Of a stretch of DNA of 64,000 nucleotides, positions 17,827-27,060 are shown in pieces (the stretch's first letter is position 1; every line of letters begins with the position of its first letter). Both the position numbers and the translations under genes were made by a program. This DNA comes from Myxococcales bacterium (GTDB lineage Bacteria > Myxococcota_A > Polyangia > Palsa-1104 > JAEUJZ01): the NCBI GenBank assembly GCA_016794505.1, contig JAEUJZ010000152.1, forward strand, positions 1-64,000, read 5' to 3'. The notes beneath the pieces are model-generated. The model did no database searches. It was given only the letters and a program-made list of their open reading frames with translations, and was not told the origin of the DNA.

Positions 17827-20265
17827 TTAATGTGATTTTTTCTTGGCGTTGGGGTTCTCGCGAATTTGCACCAAGCTGGCTGGCAGTGTGTCGTACGAAA
17901 GCACATTGCCGTTTTTATCCGACAATCCAAAGCTCAGGGTTCCAGTTGGGCAGCTTTGCACACAGGCCGAGCAGCGAACGCACTCGGGGTCCTGCATCGG
18001 CAGACCCTTGTTGGCGAAGTTCATGATGTCGATGCCCATGTGGCACACCGACGTGCAGACGTTGCAGCTAATGCACTTTTTCTTTTCGGGAATAATACCA
18101 AAGCGCGAGAAGCGAGCATAGATGTGCATCAGCGCAGCCAGCGGGCAAGCAAAGCGGCACCACATGCGGCCAGAATAGCGGAAATACAGCCCCACACCCA
18201 GGATGCCGCCCAACAGGATATCCACCGCCCATTTGTATGACAGGGGATTCACAAGTTGGCCATTATGATTCTTTCCTTCCAGCAAAAGATGGAAGTGTTG
18301 ATTCATCCAGGAACTTGGCCATAGCCACCCGCCGATACGAACCAACAGCAGCACAAACGCCAGGCCCAGGATGATCTGGCCGAGCATGTTCAGGCGGTTC
18401 CAGCGCGGGCCGTGCGGCATCTTGTGGCGCTGCTGGTCACCCAGGGTCTCGGCCAGCGCTCCGCACGAGCAGATCCAGCCGCAGAAGGCGCCCTTGCCAA
18501 AGCGAACGACCAGAAGAGGAATCAGCACGAACGTCTGAAGCACGCTGATTACCAGCCACCAGGTCATCGGCTTGTCGGTAAAGACGTTGTAGACGGAAAG
18601 CGGCCACGCCAGGATGAAGCCATACGCTCGCCAGTAGGCGCGAGGGTGCCCCCAGTCGGGCCACTGCGCCGCCGCGTACTGCGTATCCGAGATGTACTTT
18701 TCAAACAGGTTGTCCGCGACGCTGCCGAACAGGCCCCCCGAGAACAGCCCGTTGTATCCCAGCCAAGGCAGGATCACTTCGGGAAGCAAGAACAGCGGCA
18801 GAAGCTGGAACGTGATCAGCGACGCCGTCTGCACTTTGACATAGGGCGTCTTGCGTCGACGGATGCGCTGAATGCCGAAGATCACAATGCACAGGCTGTA
18901 CAGCAGCGTGTAGTAAAACGACCGCGACTTCAGCGATACGGCCAGCGTCCCAAGCAGCGTCGTGCGGTCGCTCGCTTGGTGCTGCAGCCAGGAGGCCAGG
19001 CTCTCGGGGAATGGATCCAGCCAGTGCTCGCTGGGGCCGCCCGACTTCCAGGCATAAAGGAACGTGCAGAATAAAAGAAACGCCGCCAAGAACGCCCAGC
19101 TTGCCGGGCCGCTTTCGCCCGCGATGCGAATGCCTGAGCGACGGAAAAAGTCGAGCGGTGGCTCGCGCCCAATCATCGAAAAGACGACGTCGTTGGGCAA
19201 CGTGACCGGCTTTTTGTCGGCATCCGTCAGCACGACTTCGCCATCGCGGATTTCTTTGATTTCCGACGGCAGCATCAAGCGCAGGCTGCCCTTGCGATTG
19301 GGGGAAAGCCCGGCGCGCAGAAAGATGCCGCTCGCCGTCGTGACGCGCTCGGAACTAGGCTGTTCGACTGCGACCGGGGCAAGCGGGTCTTTGACCAGGG
19401 CCTGGATGCGCTCTAGGTTGTCGGGCTTGGGACGCGCGAACTCGGGCTTGCGATACGACAGCGTGACGTCGGCGCCGCCTTGGCACAGAGCGATGGCGGT
19501 TTCGAGTGCGCTGTCCCCGCCGCCGACCACCAGCGCCTTTTTGCCGGCGAAGTCTTTGGGATCGTGCAGCCGGTTATAGACCTTGTTCTTGTCTTCACCC
19601 GGCACGCCCAGCTTGCGGAAGTTGCCGCTGCGACCGATGGCGACGATGACGCGCAGCGTGCGCATCGTCTGGCCCTTATCGGCGAGGTGACAGACCAGGA
19701 CGCCTCCGGTCCGCTCGATGCGCTCGACGCGCTGCGCAAGCGGCTCGATCCCCTTGGCCTGTCCGTGCATTTCGTCGAGTAGCTCTTCTTTGATCTCGCG
19801 CGAGAGCTGCAGATCCCCCGCAGGCACCATGTCCTTGGGATAGGTGTAGATCGGCTTGCCCTTGGGAAAGTTGGCGACGGTGGAAAACAGCTGGGTCGCC
19901 TCGATGAGCACGAAGTCCATGCCCCGCTTTTTGGCCGCCAAGGCCGCGGCGACACCCGACACGCCGGCCCCGATGATCACAAGGTCGCGCACGCCCGCGC
20001 CCTTGCTGGTCTGTGCGGCGACGAACCTGCTGTCGCTGGTGATGGTCTCGACGGCGCGAGCGCCCGAGTCGGCCGAGAACTTGAGCAGCGGAATGCCCGT
20101 CAAGTCGCCGACCACATACACGCCGGGAACATTGGTGCTGCCGTCGGGGCTGACCTCGGGAAGTGGCTCGACGATGCCTGCCGGCCAGCGCGTATGCAGC
20201 CAGTGCATGTAGCGGTGAAACAAGCTCTGCGAAGGGGCCTTGGCCGAGGTATTTGCCGTCGTCAT
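17827..20265 (-). CDS. FAD/NAD(P) oxidoreductase fused to a membrane polyferredoxin (NapH-like)
   Basis: 812 residues. Residues about 90-385 form a thioredoxin-reductase/YpdA-like flavoprotein with an FAD Rossmann motif (VIIGAGVSGVAAALAA) and an NAD(P) motif (ALVVGGGDSALETAIAL), but no CxxC redox pair. From about 395 on there are about six membrane helices and the NapH/CcoG-type motifs FCGWICSCGA and CRFACP. Two [4Fe-4S] motifs follow: CISCNVCTSVCHMG and CVRCSACVQSCPTG. Such a protein could move electrons between NAD(P)H and a membrane or periplasmic acceptor; the partner is unknown. Oddly, the first 70 residues carry another flavoprotein-like segment (GVYVVGDLTGIPLLKF) that normally sits near the C-terminal end of these enzymes, suggesting permutation or a partial duplication. 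It is a single gene, with GC slightly lower at both ends. Confidence 0.9.
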   Translation of the reverse strand: MTTANTSAKAPSQSLFHRYMHWLHTRWPAGIVEPLPEVSPDGSTNVPGVYVVGDLTGIPLLKFSADSGARAVETITSDSRFVAAQTSKGAGVRDLVIIGAGVSGVAAALAAKKRGMDFVLIEATQLFSTVANFPKGKPIYTYPKDMVPAGDLQLSREIKEELLDEMHGQAKGIEPLAQRVERIERTGGVLVCHLADKGQTMRTLRVIVAIGRSGNFRKLGVPGEDKNKVYNRLHDPKDFAGKKALVVGGGDSALETAIALCQGGADVTLSYRKPEFARPKPDNLERIQALVKDPLAPVAVEQPSSERVTTASGIFLRAGLSPNRKGSLRLMLPSEIKEIRDGEVVLTDADKKPVTLPNDVVFSMIGREPPLDFFRRSGIRIAGESGPASWAFLAAFLLFCTFLYAWKSGGPSEHWLDPFPESLASWLQHQASDRTTLLGTLAVSLKSRSFYYTLLYSLCIVIFGIQRIRRRKTPYVKVQTASLITFQLLPLFLLPEVILPWLGYNGLFSGGLFGSVADNLFEKYISDTQYAAAQWPDWGHPRAYWRAYGFILAWPLSVYNVFTDKPMTWWLVISVLQTFVLIPLLVVRFGKGAFCGWICSCGALAETLGDQQRHKMPHGPRWNRLNMLGQIILGLAFVLLLVRIGGWLWPSSWMNQHFHLLLEGKNHNGQLVNPLSYKWAVDILLGGILGVGLYFRYSGRMWCRFACPLAALMHIYARFSRFGIIPEKKKCISCNVCTSVCHMGIDIMNFANKGLPMQDPECVRCSACVQSCPTGTLSFGLSDKNGNVLSYDTLPASLVQIRENPNAKKKSH

Positions 20266-20385
20266 GGTCGGGCGCTCGTTTCCTTTGCGTTCTGCTGTGC
20301 GTGAGCGTTCAGCGCACGCAGATGCTGAAAAGAGGAGTGATTATCATCGCACAAGCCACGCGATGCAGCGTGCTAGGATGCGGCT

Positions 20386-21399
20386 GTGACTGTCCGACTG
20401 CGCCTCGTCGCCTGCCTTGTGCCCTGGCTGCTTGGTTGCGCTGGGGCGCGATCCGTTACGCAGCCCAAAGCACCCCTTGCGCCCGCGCCAACGGCGCCCA
20501 AGCGCTTGGACATCGCTGAACAAGCCGCGATCGATGCCGCTGCCATCGAGGCTCAGGCCAAGACCGCAGCGGGAACCTGGGACTGGCTGTATCGCGGCAC
20601 GACACAGCAGGGCGACGTGCGCATCGAGCAAGAGGAGTGGCACCTGCAGCAAGATGGCTCGAAGATCTCGGGCTATTTCTATCGCCAGGTGTTGGTGCTG
20701 TCGTCGGACTCGCGGCCGTTTCGCTGCAACGGCATGCTCGGTTTTGCCATCAATCTGCGGGTCAGCGTCATCGGTGATCTGCAGCAGGGACGCGTCAGCC
20801 TGCGCGAGGTGGGCATCGATGTCGACCGCAACCCCTGCGACGACGGGCGACGCGAGCTGCTGTCGTACACCGGCCAGCTTCGTGGCGACTCGCTGCTGCT
20901 GAAGCTGCCCGTCGGGACGCAGCAGCACTTGGTGCGGCGCGTCGCAAGCGCCAGCGGATCCAGCATGCTGCCCTTGGGACCCGAGCGCCCCGACCCGGCT
21001 CGCGAGGACGCAGTCATCCCCATCGCGGGCGAGTGGCACTGGCAGTTTCGCGCCGCCGATCCCGACGGTGATCTGCACGTCGAACGCGAGGAATGGCACA
21101 TCACCGAGACCGGCAGCGAGATCAGCGGCTATTACGTCCGCTCGCTGGAACGCCGTCGCAGCGCGGGCGTGTTTGCCTGCAACAACAGCGGCGTCATCCA
21201 GGGCAGTACGCGATACGTCATTAAGGGCCATCGTTTTGGCAACAAGATCTCGATCAGCGAAGTCGACTATCAAGCCAACCCCAGCCCATGTGACAACAGC
21301 ACCCGCCGCTTAGACCACTACCAGGGCACCGTGCATCCCGAAGGCACGCTGGTCCTATCGTGGAGCGGTGGATCGCAGACCCTGCGCCGCAAACCGTAG
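20386..21399 (+). CDS. lipoprotein with two copies of an unknown domain
   Basis: 337 residues; GTG start at 20386 with AGGA 9 nt upstream and lipobox LLGCAG (Cys18). Two related domains follow. The first (about 63-185) contains GTWDWLYRG, QEEWHLQQDGSKISGYFYRQ and FRCNG. The second (about 223-335) contains GEWHWQFRA, REEWHITETGSEISGYYVRS and FACNN. Each ends with a conserved NPCDD/NPSPCDN motif, so each probably has one disulfide. The pattern looks like a small beta-barrel or lipocalin-like fold, which is inference. I do not recognise a named family. The gene is transcribed alone, divergent from the oxidoreductase fusion and convergent with the next gene. Confidence 0.85.
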   Translation: MTVRLRLVACLVPWLLGCAGARSVTQPKAPLAPAPTAPKRLDIAEQAAIDAAAIEAQAKTAAGTWDWLYRGTTQQGDVRIEQEEWHLQQDGSKISGYFYRQVLVLSSDSRPFRCNGMLGFAINLRVSVIGDLQQGRVSLREVGIDVDRNPCDDGRRELLSYTGQLRGDSLLLKLPVGTQQHLVRRVASASGSSMLPLGPERPDPAREDAVIPIAGEWHWQFRAADPDGDLHVEREEWHITETGSEISGYYVRSLERRRSAGVFACNNSGVIQGSTRYVIKGHRFGNKISISEVDYQANPSPCDNSTRRLDHYQGTVHPEGTLVLSWSGGSQTLRRKP

Positions 21400-21450
21400 G
21401 TCATCGTACCGCTCTGCGGACTAGGTTCTGTGTTGATTATTTTAGATTGG

Positions 21451-21468
21451 ATTCATTGTTTAATGAAT
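21451..21468. terminator. AT-rich hairpin between convergent genes
   Basis: ATTCATT (21451-21457), loop GTTT, AATGAAT (21462-21468), followed by a T-rich run. It lies between the ends of two convergent genes. The stem is almost all A-T, so it is a weak candidate for a bidirectional terminator. Confidence 0.35.
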
Positions 21469-21497
21469 GATTATTTTGTCGAATTGTTTTTCAATGA

Positions 21498-22820
21498 TTA
21501 CTTTGGCATCTGCTGCCCTGGACGCGAGGGGCGTTCACGCCGCAGTGGATAGCCATCGGCGGCGACAAGGATCGGCTCGGCGTCGGGCAGCGTCAGTGCC
21601 AGCACGGCCGTCCCCGCTTCGTCAAAGACCGGCGCGCGTGGTTTTTTCATCGCGTGCTTTGATGGGCGCCCCTGATGATTCCGAACTACATAAATCACAA
21701 CACCATTCGGGATACCATACTGTGATAAATGTTCGCTCTCGATAAGAGGTAAATATTTAACCGTAGCGATAACGGCCATACGTTTCAGCGTACGGTGCTG
21801 GCGATGTGTCTTACGCAGCTCCCAGGCACACGCCGCGGCGACGGACAGAAAGATCATCATCTCGGCCACTGAAAGAGCGATACGCTGGGGCACAAGCTCG
21901 ACGGCAGCGCTGGTCAACACGCCCGCCGAGTCCACACGCAGCGCAATCGGTTCATGAACATGCGACTTCCACAGAACGGAATAGTCTTCCTGTTTCCGAA
22001 CATCAATACGCCAGGCCACGTTGGCGGTGGCAAGCAGGGACGGTATGAACGAAATGCCTGGGTCCCAAAGGATCGACGCGTCCCCCTCCACCGGTTGCGC
22101 CGCCGACCAGCGCGCTCGATCGAGCCGGGCGACTTGTATCTGCCCCGCGCCATAGATCACGCCCAGCAGCAGGACTGCGGCGAACGCATACAACCCAAGG
22201 TATGTCGACCACACGCCGCACCAGAGCGACGGCGCAAAGTGCAGCGGCCTTTCCGTCAGCCGCAGATGGAGTCGCTGGCGCTCCTCCTCCGTCAGTGACA
22301 CTGCGTCGGGCACGCGCAGTTGAAGAAACCCAAGCGACCCAAAGAAAAGAAGGACCACGGCAACCGCAGCAAAGATCCACGTCGCGAACTGTGGATCGTC
22401 GGCGTCTGCGACCGTCCACACGTTCTTGAGGGTGACCCCGTTTGCGCTGAACAGCGTGCGCAGCTCCTCGCTATCGACACGTACGATCTGGCCTTCGCGC
22501 CGAAAAGACGCGGCGTCGCACGGCTCTTGAGTGACCGGCGAAAGCAGCACGCTGTCCGAAGGCAGGCCGACCGCGACGATGGGGCCGATGCGCTCGCCGT
22601 GGACGACCGTGCGTGCGCAGTCGAGCTGTCCATCCGTCAGCCGCACGCGTACATTGGGTCGCGTCAGCGCGTCGGCAACGGCCATCGGCAAGGCCGGCTC
22701 CTGCAGGTGGCGATGCTCGATATGCCAGTGCGCGGCGAAACCGCCCGCTGCGGTCGCGCCGACCAGCCCCGCTGCCAGCAGGCCCTTGCGATAGCGGCGC
22801 AGCGATGGAGTGATGTCCAT
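21498..22820 (-). CDS. hypothetical membrane protein, 440 aa
   Basis: The ATG at 22820 opens a protein with four hydrophobic segments: about 13-30 (GLLAAGLVGATAAGGFAAH), 147-165 (WIFAAVAVVLLFFGSLGF), 205-230 (LGLYAFAAVLLLGVIYGAG) and 325-345 (AEMMIFLSVAAACAWEL). Between the first two is a domain of about 110 residues (NVRVRLTDGQLDCARTVV ...), and between the third and fourth one of about 95 residues, both on the same side of the membrane. The C-terminal cytoplasmic tail is basic. I do not recognise the family. An 8-bp inverted repeat (22821-22828 / 22856-22863) begins immediately upstream of the start codon. Codon use is lower in GC near the C-terminus. Confidence 0.75.
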   Translation of the reverse strand: MDITPSLRRYRKGLLAAGLVGATAAGGFAAHWHIEHRHLQEPALPMAVADALTRPNVRVRLTDGQLDCARTVVHGERIGPIVAVGLPSDSVLLSPVTQEPCDAASFRREGQIVRVDSEELRTLFSANGVTLKNVWTVADADDPQFATWIFAAVAVVLLFFGSLGFLQLRVPDAVSLTEEERQRLHLRLTERPLHFAPSLWCGVWSTYLGLYAFAAVLLLGVIYGAGQIQVARLDRARWSAAQPVEGDASILWDPGISFIPSLLATANVAWRIDVRKQEDYSVLWKSHVHEPIALRVDSAGVLTSAAVELVPQRIALSVAEMMIFLSVAAACAWELRKTHRQHRTLKRMAVIATVKYLPLIESEHLSQYGIPNGVVIYVVRNHQGRPSKHAMKKPRAPVFDEAGTAVLALTLPDAEPILVAADGYPLRRERPSRPGQQMPK

Positions 22821-23111
22821 GTCGGCATTCTACGGCTTCATCCGTCGGTCTCGGTATGCCGACCGCGCGGGCCTCGCCCGGCTTTTCGGGATCGGTGCGC
22901 TCGTCTGCGGAAGACCCAGCGCTGTTTCAGATCGTGGCGGCGCTGGGTCCGCAGATCCACCCCATCCCCCAAGTCAGCGCGGACGTCGTCAGGGCGCCGG
23001 CCCCGCCGACGGCCCAGACAAACAGACTGGCCCCTGCGGAGAGCTCTTGGCCAAAGCCGCAGGGTTCATTGGACCCATCGGGGATAGGACAGGCGAGCGT
23101 GAAACCGCCCT
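22821..23111. other. intergenic region with inverted repeat next to a start codon
   Basis: 291 bp between two leftward genes. GTCGGCAT (22821-22828) and ATGCCGAC (22856-22863) are perfect inverted copies 27 bp apart, directly before the ATG at 22820. Their placement suits an operator or an RNA stem in the leader. The remainder is GC-rich, with no supported ORF. Confidence 0.4.
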
Positions 23112-23639
23112 TTAGCCACAGCTACCCGAGGGCAGTCTCGGCGTGGGCGCCATCACATGCACCCACTCGCCGGACGTGGTGTCCGTGAGCTTAAGCCCAT
23201 AGAAGAACCAATGGTCATAGTCGGCACGGTACTTATGCCCATTGACAATGTGGAACCCGGAAGAACCTGTCTCGTAATCTCTTAGAGACACTTTCCCAGT
23301 GTTGTATACTTTCAAACAGGTATTACCGTAAATATATACAAATCCACTTCCGTACCTTGGATCCTGGAGGTAATTCCAATTATAAAATGGCGCTACCATC
23401 GCCTTAGAACGGTTGGGATGTGCGGGATCGGCTGGATTGAAGATCCCAGCAATCGCCCCGGTGTTGTTGTAGATCGAGATCTCGAATCCCGAGGACGTGA
23501 GCGCCTGCTGTGCCTGTGCGGTGGGCTCGTCGCTGGGGGGCGAATCGGTGCCATCGTTCTCGGCTGGCTGGCCGCAGCCAGGAAGCGACAGCAGCAGCGC
23601 GAAGATCGTGGCCGTGGTGGATAGGCGGGACATCGTCAT
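23112..23639 (-). CDS. small lipoprotein of unknown function, 175 aa
   Basis: ATG at 23639 with GAGGAG 6 nt upstream. A lipoprotein signal (IFALLLSLPGCGQ) precedes a 25-residue acidic, Pro/Ser-rich linker and a compact domain from about residue 50. That domain is aromatic-rich (FEISIYNN, FYNWNYLQDPRYGSGFVYIYGN, YRADYDHWFFYGLKL) and has two cysteines (NTCLKVYN and the C-terminal SGSCG) that may pair. It looks like a beta-sandwich or carbohydrate-binding-like module; I cannot name it. Bases about 23200-23420 are clearly lower in GC than the surroundings, a mild sign of transfer or of relaxed constraint. It appears to be a single-gene transcript. Confidence 0.8.
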   Translation of the reverse strand: MTMSRLSTTATIFALLLSLPGCGQPAENDGTDSPPSDEPTAQAQQALTSSGFEISIYNNTGAIAGIFNPADPAHPNRSKAMVAPFYNWNYLQDPRYGSGFVYIYGNTCLKVYNTGKVSLRDYETGSSGFHIVNGHKYRADYDHWFFYGLKLTDTTSGEWVHVMAPTPRLPSGSCG

Positions 23640-23821
23640 GGAGTTCTCCTCAGGGTTGGGGCGTGCTTGCCGAGAGAAAGTAGCCCCGAAGCGCCTCGTG
23701 AGACAAGCGACACAACGCCGATCGCCAGCCCGCAGCCATCAGCCCGGCAGCGCAGCGCGTTACCCAAGATCGCGACGGTGACGTCACATCCTTCGAGCGT
23801 GGCGGGATGGGCCCAGACTGC

Positions 23822-26239
23822 CTATCTGGGGGCGGCCAGCACGACGACGCGGTTGTTCATGCGGTCGGCGACATAAAGCTGGCTGCCCGCCTGGGCCATG
23901 CCGCCAGGGCTCGACAGCCGCGAGAGCGCTGGGACCTCTAGTGCGTTGGGCAGCGAGCCGCGCGAGCCATCCTGCCCCAAGAAGGCATCCGCCGCTGGAG
24001 CCACCATCAGATCTTCGCTGGCCGGCAGGCTGCGCCAGAACAGGATCCGGTTCTGTTGACCCGAAGAGGCCAGCAAGCCCTGCGTCGTCAGCAGCGCCGC
24101 GTTCGGATAGGCGAGAAAGGAGCGATGGGTGCGCGCCGTCGATTCCAGGAAGTCGATCTGTCCCATCACCAGATCGGGAAGCTGCTGCGAGTCGGTGGGC
24201 AGACGATTCCAGATCAGCACACGGTGGTTCCCGGTGTCCGCGACAGCCAAGCGCCCTGCCTGCAGCGAGAGGCCCTGCGGCCCACAGACGTTGCTGCGCT
24301 TGAGGTTGACATCGCAGCCGGGCACCGCCGGCAACGTGAACGCTGGCGCATAGACGCCCGCTTGTCGCGCATAGACCAGCAGGCGATGGTTACCAGTGTC
24401 CGCGATAAATAGCTGATCGCCGCTTAAGGCCAGGCCTTGCGGCGCGTTCAGCGACGGGATCTCTTGATCAGCGGCAGCAGTGGGCGGTGTGTCGCTGCGC
24501 AGCGCGTTCCAGATCAGCACCCGGTTGTGCAGCGTGTCCGCGACTGCCAGCGTGTTCCCCAAGATCGCCACTGCGCTTGGCGTGTTCAGACGCGACGGGG
24601 TGGGCACCGAGGGCGCCGTGAACGATGCCCGGTCGGGCTGCCCCAGGACAACATCGGGTGGCGTATCACCGGTCTGAGGACGCTTGGTCCACACCAGCAC
24701 GCGATGATTGCCGGTATCGGCCACCGCAAGCTGGCTGCCATCGCTGGCGACATCGCGGGGCTCATTGAACTGCAGGGCGCCTAGGGCGCGCGGCGAGTTG
24801 GGCTCGGCGGTGTTGGCGCTGGGCTGGCCGAGGATCACCGTGGCATCGGCGCCATCCTGCAGCGTATTTACATCCTTCCAGAGCAGGACCCGGTGGTTGC
24901 CTCGGTCCACAACCACCAGGCGGCGGCCGTCGCAGCGCACATCGCTCGGTCCGTTCAGGCTGCCGGCGGTGGGACCAGCCCCGCGGTTTTGCGCGTACTG
25001 ATCAAAATTTATCTGACCGAACACCTGATCCGCCCTGGCCTGGGTCAGCGTCGGATCGCTTGGCTCTCTCATGTCCGGCACATGGTCGGGGGGAGGAAAA
25101 CGCAGGACGCGATTTCGTCCGGTGTCGGCCACGAAGATCCGCAGGCTCGGGTTGCCAGCCACCTGCACGCTGCAGGCGGTCACCGCCTCGGGCTGAGCTA
25201 GGCCGATCGCCCCCGCTCGCGGTACTGACGACGTCCACATAGGCTGCCCAATCATGCGGGTCGCTGGAATTGGGTTCTCGTCCCAGCGTCCCGCGCCATA
25301 GCCCACGACGCGGTTGTTGTCGGTATCGGCGACGTACAGAAGCTCTGGGTCGCCGTTTGCGTACATGCCTGAATAGATGCCGTGGGGGTTCGAAAGCCGC
25401 GAACGACTGGTGCCGCTGCCCTGCGCGCTAATCACCTTGTACGGCGTGGCGCCCGGCGAGCTTGGGACCTGAGCAAAGATCAGCACGCGGCTACTTTTCG
25501 CGTCAGAGACGAAGAAGTGCTTGCCCGGACTGCCCAGCTGATACACCCGCGGCTCGCAGGATGTCGTCAGGCTTGGGGCACGGCAGCCCCCTTCGGCAAA
25601 GGAGCTCTGCCCCCACACGCCATCGGCAGAGCTGGGCTCGTCCGGCAGCAGGTTTTGCAGCGGATTCCAAAACAAGACACGACTGGCTTCCTCATCAGCA
25701 ATTGCCAATTTGGTGCCAGAATGAGTAATCGAACTTGGACCATGAAGACTATAACTTGTTAATCCGGCATACGAACCTGTGGCCGATAATGTATTGATAT
25801 CTGGCATTCCAAGTACCAGATCCGGCGCCTGTCGCTGGCTTGGATTCTTGATCAGTGCATCAATATCCTTCCAGATCACAATACGATGGTTTCCGGTATC
25901 TCCGACCACGAGCATCGTGGCTGCGCCATTGGGGACTAGATCCGCAGTGGTGGGTGAACGAAATCCGAATCGCGCATTCACATTGGTCTCGGGATTGGGT
26001 TGCCCCATCACAAACTGCATTGTCTCGCAGCGCCGGGCCTCGGTATTGCAAAGCTGGTCTGATTGACAGATTCCGGTGTTAGCAACACAGTCCAGCGACT
26101 CACACTGCTGGGTTACCATATTGCACTGCTCAGAGGCAGAGCAGACAGCCGCATTTAACACACAGTTATTGGGATTACTCACCGACCAGTCTGCACAGCT
26201 AAGAAACAACACACTTAGTAACGACAGATTGATTCTCAT
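23822..26239 (-). CDS. NHL-repeat lipoprotein (beta-propeller)
   Basis: 805 residues from the ATG at 26239, which has GGGAGGAG just upstream and gives a short lipoprotein signal (SLLSVLFLSC). Residues about 20-75 are Cys-rich (CSASEQCNM, CQSDQLCN), like EGF-type or Cys-knot modules. About twelve NHL-type blades follow, each with a version of VADTGNHRVLIW, alternating with a second motif of the type LGQPD/GQINF. The blades probably form one or two beta-propellers used in binding proteins, RNA or sugars on the cell surface. It is the last gene of a kinase-TPR-NHL operon, 43 bp after the TPR gene. The first 600 bp of the gene are lower in GC. Confidence 0.92.
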   Translation of the reverse strand: MRINLSLLSVLFLSCADWSVSNPNNCVLNAAVCSASEQCNMVTQQCESLDCVANTGICQSDQLCNTEARRCETMQFVMGQPNPETNVNARFGFRSPTTADLVPNGAATMLVVGDTGNHRIVIWKDIDALIKNPSQRQAPDLVLGMPDINTLSATGSYAGLTSYSLHGPSSITHSGTKLAIADEEASRVLFWNPLQNLLPDEPSSADGVWGQSSFAEGGCRAPSLTTSCEPRVYQLGSPGKHFFVSDAKSSRVLIFAQVPSSPGATPYKVISAQGSGTSRSRLSNPHGIYSGMYANGDPELLYVADTDNNRVVGYGAGRWDENPIPATRMIGQPMWTSSVPRAGAIGLAQPEAVTACSVQVAGNPSLRIFVADTGRNRVLRFPPPDHVPDMREPSDPTLTQARADQVFGQINFDQYAQNRGAGPTAGSLNGPSDVRCDGRRLVVVDRGNHRVLLWKDVNTLQDGADATVILGQPSANTAEPNSPRALGALQFNEPRDVASDGSQLAVADTGNHRVLVWTKRPQTGDTPPDVVLGQPDRASFTAPSVPTPSRLNTPSAVAILGNTLAVADTLHNRVLIWNALRSDTPPTAAADQEIPSLNAPQGLALSGDQLFIADTGNHRLLVYARQAGVYAPAFTLPAVPGCDVNLKRSNVCGPQGLSLQAGRLAVADTGNHRVLIWNRLPTDSQQLPDLVMGQIDFLESTARTHRSFLAYPNAALLTTQGLLASSGQQNRILFWRSLPASEDLMVAPAADAFLGQDGSRGSLPNALEVPALSRLSSPGGMAQAGSQLYVADRMNNRVVVLAAPR

Positions 26240-26282
26240 AAGCTCCTCCCGGTGATCTTGAATTCGTTCTTTTTTGTGAATG

Positions 26283-27056
26283 CTAGTTCTTGGGGGGCGT
26301 GCAGCCGACGTCGCGCGACTCGCGAATCTGGACATCGGCAAGCGACAAGAGCGTGTCGGCGCTGGCTTCGTTGTCGGCTTCGGTAATGACCGGCTTTGGG
26401 GGGCGGCGCAGGGCCAGGCCGGTCAGCGTGATGCCCAGTACGGCCAGGCCACCGCCCGCGACCGCAATCACCGCTCCAGGCAGCTTGGTATCGTAGACAT
26501 TGCCGCATAGGACCGCGGGCGGTACCGGCGGGCTGGTACACTGCCCGTTCAAGGCCAGGACGCCTATCCCGACGCCGAGCCCGCCCAAGCCGAGCAATCC
26601 GGTGCTGATGCCGACGGGCAGCATCCAGCGCGGCGGCGGATTGACGGAACGCAGCAGCAGCAGTCGCGTCTTTTCCACCACTCGCGGGGCTTTTCCGTCT
26701 TTTTCGGCCAATCGCATATCTGCGATTTGCTGGTCCAAGCTGGCGCGGACATTCTTGGGGATATTGGGCACTGTGGAACGGTATAATTCATAATGAACAC
26801 GAGCATCGCTAAATCGTTCCAATCGGCGATAGGCCTGGCCCAAGTTGAACAATACCTGCGGCACAGGTTCTATGGTATACGCGGCATGCAGATGCGAAAC
26901 AGCGCTCTCAAAATTGGCGCCGTTATAAGAATTCTCTGCTTGTACAGCATGCTCGCGAAATTGCTTTTCCCGCAGGCGCTCTATTTGCTGCGCCTCTGCC
27001 AGCCGTGCATTCAAGATAAGCGAGAGAAAGCAGACTGCAATGATTCTGTCGCTCAT
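26283..27056 (-). CDS. TPR protein with signal peptide and membrane helices
   Basis: 257 residues, starting 4 bp after the stop of the upstream kinase gene. A signal peptide (CFLSLILNARLAEA-QQ) leads into two TPR-like helical pairs (about 38-105; AENSYNGANFESAVSHLHAAY, VLFNLGQAYRRLERFSDARVHYE). Two hydrophobic segments (about 145-170 and 192-215) are joined by a loop with two cysteines (GQCTSPP...VLCGN). This layout is common in Myxococcota proteins encoded next to Ser/Thr kinases, where the TPR part may be an extracytoplasmic sensor or scaffold. No enzyme motif is present. Its role is inferred only from position in the operon. Confidence 0.85.
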   Translation of the reverse strand: MSDRIIAVCFLSLILNARLAEAQQIERLREKQFREHAVQAENSYNGANFESAVSHLHAAYTIEPVPQVLFNLGQAYRRLERFSDARVHYELYRSTVPNIPKNVRASLDQQIADMRLAEKDGKAPRVVEKTRLLLLRSVNPPPRWMLPVGISTGLLGLGGLGVGIGVLALNGQCTSPPVPPAVLCGNVYDTKLPGAVIAVAGGGLAVLGITLTGLALRRPPKPVITEADNEASADTLLSLADVQIRESRDVGCTPPKN

Positions 27057-27060
27057 TGCT

